Source of the DNA: Mesorhizobium silamurunense
GTDB lineage: Bacteria; Pseudomonadota; Alphaproteobacteria; Rhizobiales; Rhizobiaceae
Assembly (NCBI RefSeq): GCF_014843825.1
Contig: NZ_JHQR01000171.1
Coordinates: 1-36,032 of the forward strand
Reading direction: 5' to 3'
DNA length: 36,032 nucleotides
Under the pieces are notes generated by a model. The model was given only the letters and a program-made list of their open reading frames with translations, made no database searches and was not told the origin of the DNA. The translations under genes and the position numbers were made by a program. This document shows positions 25,612-32,675 of this stretch, one piece after another; positions within the stretch are counted from its first letter, which is position 1, and each line of letters starts with the position of its first letter.

Positions 25612-27186
25612 TCAATTTCCTCCCAGCTGTTGCGCCAGCATGAAGCCGGACCCGGCACCGGTGCCGGCGCCGGGCCATGTCGCGGCGCCGGTGAGGTAGA
25701 GGTTTGAGACCGGCGTGTTCCAGCGCGCGAAACCGCGCGCCGGACGGAAGAGAAAATTCTGCGCCAGATGATGGCTGCCGCAGATCTGGTCGCCGCCGAC
25801 AAGGTTTAGATTCTCGCGTTCGAGGTCGAGCGGCGAGAAGATCGCGCGGCCAAGTATCCTCTGCCTCAATCCCGGCGCGTAGCTTTCGATGATGTCGAGC
25901 ACGCGCTCGGCATAGGCGTCCTTGATCGCATCCCAGAGGCCGGGCGCGATCTTGCCTGCAGCATCGCCAAGGATTTCTGCCGGCAGCATGCGCACCTGAA
26001 CCCAGAGCACATGCTTGCCGTCGGGTGCGCGCGAGGGATCGATGGTCGTCGGCTGTCCCACGACGAGCACCGGCTGGTCGGGCAGGATGCCGGCGATCGC
26101 CTGCTGATAGGTGCGCGACATGGCGTCGAGCGAAGGCGCCAGATGCACATAGGCGAAGCGGCGAAGCTCGGCGCTCGCGTTCCAGTCAGGCAGATCGTCC
26201 AGCGCCAGATGGATCATCATCGTGCCCGGCGCATGGCGGAACTTTTTCATCGCCGCATCGAAGGCCGCGTCGCCGGAGCCATTGGGCAGAAGCTTGCCTG
26301 GAAGCGCCTTCGGCGCGACGCCGGCGATGATGGCCTTGCTGGCGACATGGAAATCGCCGGACGCCAGCCGCACGCCCGTAGCCCGGCCGCCGGCGACGGT
26401 GATCTCCGCCACCTCCGCTTCAGTCGCGATCTTGCCACCGGCCGCTTTGACCATGCCGGCAAGAGCGCGGATGATGGTGTCGGCGCCGCCCTTGCCGAGC
26501 ACCATGCCGAAGCTCTGGTTGGCCATCGATTCCAGATAGGGGAACACCGCGCCGCCGGCGATGTCGGGCGCGAAGTCGAGATGCATGCCCCAGGCGGCGA
26601 GCGTCGTCCTGACATGCGGCGTCTCGAAATTGTCCTCGAGCCACGCGCGAGGTGACGAGAGCAACAGCCGGCCGGTGTCGAGCGCGCCGGCAAGGCCCTT
26701 CTTGCGCCAGAGATTCCAGGCCGTGCCGGCCAGCGCCCGCGCGCTCATCGGCGATCCGAGCAGGCGGAACAGATGCTCGGCCTCGCCCGGAAAGGCACCG
26801 ACCAGCCGGCGCCAGGCGGCGGCATCGGCGGCGGAGAAGGCAGCGAGCCGCGAGACGGTCTTTTCGAGATCGTTGCTGACGCCGAACCATTTGCCGTCGG
26901 GAAAAGCGCTGGCGAAACAGTCGGCGACGGGCGCGAATTCCAGCCCGTGGTTTTTCAATTCATTTGCATATTTCCGGTGGAAGGCCGAGCCGGCGAACAG
27001 GCTAAGATTCATCGCGCCGAAATCGTGCCGAAAGCCAGGCAGCGTATATTCCGCGGTTCGGACCGCGCCGCCGATTGTCGCGCTGCGTTCGAAAACCGCA
27101 ATTTTCCAGCCTTTGAGCGCCAGATGCGCGGCGCAGGCCAAACTGTTGTGGCCCGCCCCGACAAAGATGGCGTCGAACTCGCTCAC
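25612..27186 (-). CDS. Phytoene-desaturase-like NAD(P)/FAD-dependent oxidoreductase (copy 1)
   Basis: This flavoenzyme (524 aa) is of the CrtI-like amine oxidase superfamily. The FAD dinucleotide motif is at the N terminus (FDAIFVGAGHNSLACAAHLALKGWKIAVFERS), followed by IGGAVRT. The C-terminal FAD motif is LYLTGAATWPGAGTGAGSGFMLAQ. These soluble proteins are often annotated as carotenoid enzymes but in proteobacteria lie in many unrelated catabolic clusters. No carotenoid genes occur here, so a catabolic oxidation is likelier. Start choice: the GTG at 27186 gives the usual family N terminus; a TTG at 27198 is possible. It leads the second ABC transporter and is divergent from a cyclase gene. 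A paralogue lies at 28409-29980. Confidence 0.88.
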   Translation of the reverse strand: MSEFDAIFVGAGHNSLACAAHLALKGWKIAVFERSATIGGAVRTAEYTLPGFRHDFGAMNLSLFAGSAFHRKYANELKNHGLEFAPVADCFASAFPDGKWFGVSNDLEKTVSRLAAFSAADAAAWRRLVGAFPGEAEHLFRLLGSPMSARALAGTAWNLWRKKGLAGALDTGRLLLSSPRAWLEDNFETPHVRTTLAAWGMHLDFAPDIAGGAVFPYLESMANQSFGMVLGKGGADTIIRALAGMVKAAGGKIATEAEVAEITVAGGRATGVRLASGDFHVASKAIIAGVAPKALPGKLLPNGSGDAAFDAAMKKFRHAPGTMMIHLALDDLPDWNASAELRRFAYVHLAPSLDAMSRTYQQAIAGILPDQPVLVVGQPTTIDPSRAPDGKHVLWVQVRMLPAEILGDAAGKIAPGLWDAIKDAYAERVLDIIESYAPGLRQRILGRAIFSPLDLERENLNLVGGDQICGSHHLAQNFLFRPARGFARWNTPVSNLYLTGAATWPGAGTGAGSGFMLAQQLGGN

Positions 27187-27304
27187 GCCCAGCCCCAAAA
27201 TGCTTTATGCTTAAAGATAATTGCAGATGCATATGTTTTCGTCTAGTAGGATATTAAGGGCCGCAACGAGCCTTGATCATCACGCATAAGAGGGAACGAA
27301 GACC
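27187..27304. promoter_or_regulatory. AT-rich divergent promoter region between FAD enzyme 1 and the cyclase
   Basis: This 118-base gap serves two outward-facing units. Its middle (about 27197-27260) is far richer in A and T than the surroundings. TATGC and GCATA occur as an inverted pair either side of an 18-base AT-rich spacer (about 27206-27233), and TTGCAG (27221-27226) could be a -35 box for the plus strand. I cannot fix either start site. The MarR encoded at 29980-30462 is a reasonable candidate to act here. Confidence 0.5.
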
Positions 27305-28096
27305 ATGGACACGCAAAAACTCCTCGGCGAGGTCGCCGGCCAGCTGCTTTCGGGCGCCATCAAGGTGGTCGACCTGTCTGCGCCGCTCGGGCCGGATACG
27401 CCGCTGATCAAGCTGCCGCCGGAGCTCGCCGTCGACACGCCGAAGGTCGAGATCCACGCCATCTCCAAATATGACAAGAATGGTCCGTGGTGGGCGTGGA
27501 ACTGGCTGAAGCTCGGCGAGCATTCGGGCACGCATTTCGACGCGCCGCAACACTGGATCACCGGCAAGGACTATCCGGATGGCGCCACCGACACCATTCC
27601 GGCGCAGAATTTCGTCGGCCCGGTCAACGTCATCGACTGCTCGAAGGAAGCCGCCGCCGATCACGATTTCCTGCTCACCGTCGACCATATCAAGGCCTGG
27701 GAAGCCAAGCACGGCGCCATCAACCCCGGCGAATGGGTGGTCATGCGCACCGACTGGTACAAGCGCAACGGCTCCGAAGCCGAGTTCCTCAACGCCAATG
27801 AGACCGGCCCGCACACGCCGGGACCGACAGCCGAAGCGATCCAGTTCCTGATCGGCAAGGACATCAAGGGCTGGGGCAGCGAGACCATCGGCACCGATGC
27901 CGGCAAGGCCGGCGGCATGGAGCCGCCATTCCCGGCGCACACGCTGATGCATAAGGCCAACCGCTACGGTCTCGCCAGCCTCTGCAATCTCGACCAGCTG
28001 CCGCCAAAGGGCGCGATCCTGATCGCCGCGCCGCTCAAGATCGAGCACGGCACCGGCAGCCCGATCCGCGCGCTGGCGCTGGTGCCGGGCAAATAG
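27305..28096 (+). CDS. Cyclase-family metal-dependent hydrolase (isatin hydrolase / kynurenine formamidase-like)
   Basis: This 263-aa enzyme of the cyclase superfamily carries the metal-binding signature H73-S-G-T-H77-F-D79-A-P-Q-H83, where His and Asp hold a divalent metal. The second region TPGPTAEAIQFLIGKDIKGWGSETIGTDAG is the typical substrate-side loop. Members include KynB (opens formylkynurenine, ~210 aa) and isatin hydrolase (opens isatin to isatinate, ~265 aa). The length and the aromatic stretch PWWAWNWLKLGEHSG fit the longer isatin-hydrolase-like branch, but other cyclic amides or esters are possible. The start has AGGGA upstream. It is the first gene of a plus-strand unit with a FAD enzyme, MarR and a 2-oxoacid oxidoreductase. 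Confidence 0.87.
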   Translation: MDTQKLLGEVAGQLLSGAIKVVDLSAPLGPDTPLIKLPPELAVDTPKVEIHAISKYDKNGPWWAWNWLKLGEHSGTHFDAPQHWITGKDYPDGATDTIPAQNFVGPVNVIDCSKEAAADHDFLLTVDHIKAWEAKHGAINPGEWVVMRTDWYKRNGSEAEFLNANETGPHTPGPTAEAIQFLIGKDIKGWGSETIGTDAGKAGGMEPPFPAHTLMHKANRYGLASLCNLDQLPPKGAILIAAPLKIEHGTGSPIRALALVPGK

Positions 28097-28189
28097 GCGA
28101 GGTGGCGGTCTTCGGGAGAAGATCATGCTCGAGGGCGATGATGTAGTGACGGAGTTGGTGCTGATGCCCTCGAGGGCTAGCGCTCTACG

Positions 28190-28349
28190 GCGCCCCCCTC
28201 TGTCCTGCCGGACATCTCCCCCACAAGGGGGGAGATCAGATGTCGCGCCGGCTTTCGCCAACCTTCAAGGTTGCAGGACAGCGCGGGGCGCCGAAGCTGC
28301 CAATCTCCCCCCAAGTGAGGGAGATGTCCGGCAGGACAGAGGGGGGCGC
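28190..28349. repeat. Inverted-repeat element, copy 2 (RIME-like)
   Basis: The terminal inverted repeats are perfect over 31 bp (28190-28220 and 28319-28349), with CCCCCCTCTG, CTGCCGGACATC and a C-run. Its reverse complement aligns with the element at 15047-15204 at both ends and in interior blocks, so they are two copies of one family in opposite orientation. Its more perfect ends suggest a younger or better preserved copy. It fills most of the 312-base gap between the cyclase and the second FAD enzyme gene, and its hairpins could attenuate transcription. Confidence 0.87.
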
Positions 28350-28408
28350 GAAGGAACGCAAGCTTACGCGATTGAGCTCCACCGACCACCGACACGGAGC
28401 ACCCTCCT

Positions 28409-29980
28409 ATGACCGCCCCCGATCACATCATCGTCGGCAGCGGCATCAACGCCCTGGTCTGCGCGGCGATGCTTGGCGCAAAGGGCGCCAAGGTGCTCGT
28501 GCTTGAGCGCAATGACCGCATCGGCGGCTGCATGCGCACCGAGGAGATCACCGCGCCCGGCTTCATCCATGATGTGATGGCGACGACCTTCGTGCTGTTC
28601 TTCACCTCGCCGGCCTATGCCGCGCTCGGCAAGGACCTCGCGCGGCACGGGCTGGAATTCTGCCACACCGCGACGCCGACCGGCGTGCTTCGGCCAGACG
28701 GAAGCCATGCCGTGCTCACCACCGACCGCGCCGCCAACATCGCGGCGCTGAACCGCATCGCTTCCGGCGACGGCGACCGCCACGGCGGCGATGTCGGCGA
28801 CATCGAGCGCAATGCCGGGCTGCTCTTCGGCCTGCTCGGCGGTGCGCTCTGGTCCTATCCGACGACGAAGCTCATGGCGGGCGAAGCCTGGCGGCGCGGT
28901 CCGCGCAACCTTGCCGCCTTCATGGGCGAGGCGCTGGTTCCCGCACGCGGCTGGCTGGAAACCGGCTATACATCCGATACCGTGCGCGCGCTCTGGGCGC
29001 CCTGGGTGCTGCATGCAGGACTCGGACCGGAAGACGCCTTCTCGGGCCAGATCGCCAAGGTCATCGCCTTCGCGCTGGAGGCGGCCGGCGCGCCCATCGT
29101 CAAGGGTGGCGCGAAGAACCTGCTCGCCGCCTTCGAGGCGCTGATCAAGGAGCGCGGCGGCGAAATCCGGGTCAATGCCGATGTCGCCTCGATCGTCCAG
29201 GCCGGCGGCCGAGCCACCGGCGTGCGGCTCGCCTCCGGCGAGACGCTAAGCGCCGCAAAGAGCGTCGTCTGCTCGGTCACGCCGACGCAACTTTACGGCC
29301 GCCTGCTCGGCAAGGATGCACCGGAGGCCGCCGCGAAAGCGACGAAAGACTATCGCTACGGCAAGGGCAACTTCCAGATCCACTACGCACTCGACAAGCC
29401 GCCAGCCTGGCGCGGCGAGGGGCTGGACAAGGTGGCGCTGCTGCATCTGACGCCGGGGCTCGACGGCGTGTCGAAAGCCTGCAATGAGGCGGTACGCGGC
29501 CTGCTGCCGGAAGTGCCGACCATCTGCGTCGGCCAGCCGCACGCGCTCGACCCCTCGCGCTGTCCGGAGGGCAAGGCGATCCTGTGGCTGCAACTGCCCG
29601 AGGCGCCGCGCGTTGTCAAAGGCGATGCGGCGGGCCAGTTGGAAACACCGGCTGACGGACAATGGAGCGACGCGTTGCGCGAAGCCTTTGCCGACCGGGT
29701 CGAGGCGATCCTCGCCCGCCACATCGACGGTTTCCGTGAGACGGTCATCGCGCGCCGTGCCTACTCGCCGGCCGATCTGGAAGCGATGAACATCAACCTT
29801 GTGGGCGGCGATCCTTATGGCGGCTCCTCGACCATCGACCAGTCCTTCCTGTGGCGGCCGTTCAAGGCAAGCCGCAACCACGAGACCGCTATCCAAGGCC
29901 TCTACCACATCGGCGCCTCCACCCACCCGGGCGCAGGTCTCGGCGGCGGCTCCGGCTTCCTGCTGGCGGGGAGGCTCTGA
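28409..29980 (+). CDS. Phytoene-desaturase-like NAD(P)/FAD-dependent oxidoreductase (copy 2)
   Basis: This 523-aa CrtI-like flavoenzyme is paralogous to the product of 25612-27186. The N-terminal FAD motif is HIIVGSGINALVCAAMLGAKGAKVLVLERN, followed by IGGCMRT. The C-terminal motif is LYHIGASTHPGAGLGGGSGFLLAG, with NINLVGGDPYGGSS just before it, matching LNLVGGDQICGS in the paralogue. Alignment by eye shows only moderate identity, so the two may catalyse successive steps or form a heteromer. A GGAG lies ten bases before the ATG. The stop overlaps the MarR start (TGATG). No membrane segment is seen. The reaction is unknown; a dehydrogenation of a cyclic amine, alcohol or ring is plausible. Confidence 0.88.
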   Translation: MTAPDHIIVGSGINALVCAAMLGAKGAKVLVLERNDRIGGCMRTEEITAPGFIHDVMATTFVLFFTSPAYAALGKDLARHGLEFCHTATPTGVLRPDGSHAVLTTDRAANIAALNRIASGDGDRHGGDVGDIERNAGLLFGLLGGALWSYPTTKLMAGEAWRRGPRNLAAFMGEALVPARGWLETGYTSDTVRALWAPWVLHAGLGPEDAFSGQIAKVIAFALEAAGAPIVKGGAKNLLAAFEALIKERGGEIRVNADVASIVQAGGRATGVRLASGETLSAAKSVVCSVTPTQLYGRLLGKDAPEAAAKATKDYRYGKGNFQIHYALDKPPAWRGEGLDKVALLHLTPGLDGVSKACNEAVRGLLPEVPTICVGQPHALDPSRCPEGKAILWLQLPEAPRVVKGDAAGQLETPADGQWSDALREAFADRVEAILARHIDGFRETVIARRAYSPADLEAMNINLVGGDPYGGSSTIDQSFLWRPFKASRNHETAIQGLYHIGASTHPGAGLGGGSGFLLAGRL

Positions 29981-30462
29981 TGGAACAGAAGTTCCCCGAA
30001 AAGCGCCAGCGCATCTCGACTCTCGGCCAGATCGGCCTGCAGCAATTCGCTCCCTATCTGATGAACCGCATCATGGGCCGCTACAACGCCACGCTGCGCG
30101 AGGATTTCCGCAAGCAGGGCCTGACCATTCCGCAGGTGCGTACGCTGGCCGTACTGTCGGTTACCGACGGCGTCACCGTCAACGACCTCTCGGTCTACAC
30201 GGTGATCGAGCAGTCGACCTTGAGCCGCACGCTCGACACGCTGGAAGGGCAGGGCCTTGTGCGGCGGGAGCAGGGCGTCACCGACAGCCGCATCCGCCAT
30301 GTGTTCCTGACCGATGACGGGCGGGCGCTCTTCACCCGCGCGTGGCCGGCCATGCACGACGCTTTCGAGGCGATGTTCGATGGCGTCGACGATGTCGAAT
30401 ATGCCGCGCTGATCGCGATTCTGCAGAAGATGCTGAAGAACATCCGCAAGCACGACATTTGA
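29980..30462 (+). CDS. MarR-family transcriptional regulator of the FAD/IOR unit
   Basis: This 160-aa MarR protein has the usual dimerisation N terminus (QIGLQQFAPYLMNRIMGRYNATL), a DNA-reading segment VTVNDLSVYTVIEQSTLSRTLDTLEGQGLVRRE at about residues 67-99, and the wing TDSRIRHVFLTDDGR. It is unrelated in detail to the other MarR of this window (16035-16499), so the two units answer to separate regulators. The ATG at 29980 shares a base with the FAD enzyme stop; a longer frame upstream overlaps that gene and is not credible. Position inside the unit suggests autoregulation, probably through the divergent region at 27187-27304. Confidence 0.9.
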   Translation: MEQKFPEKRQRISTLGQIGLQQFAPYLMNRIMGRYNATLREDFRKQGLTIPQVRTLAVLSVTDGVTVNDLSVYTVIEQSTLSRTLDTLEGQGLVRREQGVTDSRIRHVFLTDDGRALFTRAWPAMHDAFEAMFDGVDDVEYAALIAILQKMLKNIRKHDI

Positions 30463-30476
30463 GTTTGACGTACGCG

Positions 30477-30503
30477 CCGCCCCCAATGGCAATGGGAGGG
30501 CGG
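30477..30503 (+). other. Small stem-loop between marR and the IOR alpha gene
   Basis: CCGCCC (30477-30482) can pair with GGGCGG (30498-30503) around a mostly unpaired interior. It lies eight bases before the AGGAGG of the next gene. The structure is modest and may have no role. Confidence 0.35.
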
Positions 30504-30521
30504 CAACGGAAGGAGGCAGAG

Positions 30522-32675
30522 ATGGCCGAACGGTCTTTTGCCAAGGAAGTCGAAAAGCTGAGGCTCGGCGCCGGCGAGGAGTTCGCGGGCGAAGGCATCC
30601 TCGCCATCACCAAGGCGCTGCTGCAATGCGGCGTCGGCTATGTCGGCGGCTACCAGGGCGCGCCGATCAGCCATCTGATGGACGTGCTGGCCGACGCGCA
30701 GGACATTCTGTGCGAACTCGGTGTGCATTTCGAGGCGAGCGCCTCGGAAGCCACCGCCACCGCGATGCTTGCCGCTTCCGTGCATTATCCGATCCGGGGC
30801 GCCGCCACCTTCAAGTCGACGGTCGGCACCAATGTCGCTTCCGATGCGCTCGCCAATCTGGCATCCGGGGGCGTCACCGGCGGCGCGCTGATCATCGTCG
30901 GCGAGGATTATGGCGAAGGCTCCTCCATCATGCAGGAGCGCAGCCATGCCTTCGCCATGAAGAGCCAGGTCTGGCTGCTCGATCCGCGCCCGAACCTGCC
31001 TTCGATCGTCAAGGCGGTCGAGGACGGCTTCGAGCTGTCGGAGGCCTCCAACACGCCGGTGATGCTGCAGGTGCGCATCCGCTGTTGCCACGTCCATGGC
31101 CACTTCATCGCCAAGGACAACAAGCGGCCGCCGATGTCGGTGGCCGATGCGCTGTCGGCGCCGCGCCGCGACACAGGCCGCATCGTGCTGCCGCCCGCCT
31201 CCTTCCTGCATGAGAAGGAGAAGGTCGCCAAGCGCTGGCCGGCGGCGGTGGATTTCATCCGCGAGCGCAAGATCAACGAGATCTTCGGCTCGGATCACGG
31301 CTCCGTCGGCATCGTCATGCAGGGCGGCATGTATAATTCGGTCATCCGCGCGCTGCAGCGGCTCGGCCTCGCCGACACCTATGGCGGCACCGACGTGCCG
31401 CTTTATGTGCTCAATGCCGTCTATCCGCTGGTCGACGACGAGTTCCTCGCCTTCTGCGAAGGCAAGCAGGCGGTGCTGGTCGTCGAGGAAGGTCAGCCCA
31501 ACTATATCGAGCAGGCCTTTGCCGCTATGCTGCACAAGGCCGGCCGCGGCACGAGGCTTGTCGGCAAGGAGCATCTGCCGATGGCCGGCGAATACACCGG
31601 ACAGGTGATGCTCGACGGCATCGGCTCCTTCCTGCGAGCGCACGCTCCGCATCTGCTGCCGGGCGAGGTGCGCGCGCCGAACAAGCTGGGCGAGGGGGTC
31701 GATACGGCCGATCTCATCAACGTCGTTCCAGGCCGACCGCCTGGCTTCTGCGTCGGTTGCCCGGAGCGGCCGATCTTCGCCGCCACCAAACTGGTCGAGC
31801 AGGAACTCGGCAAGCACCACATCGCCTCCGACATCGGCTGCCACCTGTTCTCGATCATGCCGCCCTTCGAGCTCGGCGCCACCACCATGGGTTACGGGCT
31901 GGGTCCGGCCTCGGCATCCGCCTTCAATTCGCCGGAGGCCAAGCGGCGCTCGATCTCCTTCGTCGGCGACGGCGGCTTCTGGCACAACGGCCTCACCTCC
32001 TCGATCGGCAACGCGGTCTTTAACAAGAATGACGGCGTCATCGTCATCGTCGACAATTTCTATTCGGCCGCCACCGGCGGGCAGGACATCCTGTCCTCGC
32101 GTGCCTCGAACCGGACCAAGTCGACCAAGCATCCGATCACCGAGGCGGTGAAGGGCATGGGCGTCAAATGGCTGCGCCACATCGATCGCACCTATGATGT
32201 CGGTAAGATGCAAGCGACGCTGCGCGAGGCGCTGACGACCGAAGAGAAGGGACCGAAGGTCATCGTCGCCTCTTCCGAATGCATGCTCAACCGCCAGCGC
32301 CGCGAGAAGCCGTTGGTCGACAAGGCGATCAAGGGCGGCGAGCGGGTGGTGAAGCCGAAGTTCGGCGTCGACGAGGATATCTGCACCGGCGACCACGCCT
32401 GCATGCGGCTGTCCGGCTGCCCGTCGCTGTCGGTGAAGTCGCTCGACGATCCGCTGCGCGACGATCCGGTGGCGTCGATCGATCAGAACTGCGTCGGCTG
32501 CGGCAATTGCGGCGAGGTGGCGGACGCCGCCGTGCTCTGCCCGTCCTTCTACCGCGCAGATGTCGTCCACAATCCCGGCCGCTGGGATCGTTTCCTGGAA
32601 AGCGCGCGCCGCGCCGTGATCGGTCTTCTGCAGCGACGCCGCGAGAGCCGCCGCCTGATGTTCGCCGATGCTTGA
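30522..32675 (+). CDS. iorA: Indolepyruvate:ferredoxin oxidoreductase-type alpha subunit (TPP, Fe-S)
   Basis: This large subunit (717 aa) of a 2-oxoacid:ferredoxin oxidoreductase is of the IorA type. Such enzymes use TPP to decarboxylate a 2-oxoacid oxidatively to an acyl-CoA, passing electrons to ferredoxin. The N-terminal pyrimidine domain shows VGGYQGAPISHLMD and GTNVASDALANLA. The TPP pyrophosphate domain has FVGDGGFWHNGLTSSIGNAVFN near residue 481, then VDNFYSAATGGQD. The C terminus has a ferredoxin-like Cys cluster: ICTGDHACMRLSGCPS near 620 and NCVGCGNCGEVADAAVLCP near 656. AGGAGG (30511-30516) lies five bases before the ATG. Known relatives act on arylpyruvates; here aryl-2-oxoacids such as isatinate are worth considering by context. 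The stop overlaps the beta gene by eight bases. Confidence 0.9.
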   Translation: MAERSFAKEVEKLRLGAGEEFAGEGILAITKALLQCGVGYVGGYQGAPISHLMDVLADAQDILCELGVHFEASASEATATAMLAASVHYPIRGAATFKSTVGTNVASDALANLASGGVTGGALIIVGEDYGEGSSIMQERSHAFAMKSQVWLLDPRPNLPSIVKAVEDGFELSEASNTPVMLQVRIRCCHVHGHFIAKDNKRPPMSVADALSAPRRDTGRIVLPPASFLHEKEKVAKRWPAAVDFIRERKINEIFGSDHGSVGIVMQGGMYNSVIRALQRLGLADTYGGTDVPLYVLNAVYPLVDDEFLAFCEGKQAVLVVEEGQPNYIEQAFAAMLHKAGRGTRLVGKEHLPMAGEYTGQVMLDGIGSFLRAHAPHLLPGEVRAPNKLGEGVDTADLINVVPGRPPGFCVGCPERPIFAATKLVEQELGKHHIASDIGCHLFSIMPPFELGATTMGYGLGPASASAFNSPEAKRRSISFVGDGGFWHNGLTSSIGNAVFNKNDGVIVIVDNFYSAATGGQDILSSRASNRTKSTKHPITEAVKGMGVKWLRHIDRTYDVGKMQATLREALTTEEKGPKVIVASSECMLNRQRREKPLVDKAIKGGERVVKPKFGVDEDICTGDHACMRLSGCPSLSVKSLDDPLRDDPVASIDQNCVGCGNCGEVADAAVLCPSFYRADVVHNPGRWDRFLESARRAVIGLLQRRRESRRLMFADA

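Noticed and set aside
25612..29980. Carotenoid biosynthesis cluster based on two phytoene-desaturase-like genes
   Set aside because: No crtB, crtE or other carotenoid genes are present. The neighbours are an importer, a hydrolase and a 2-oxoacid oxidoreductase.
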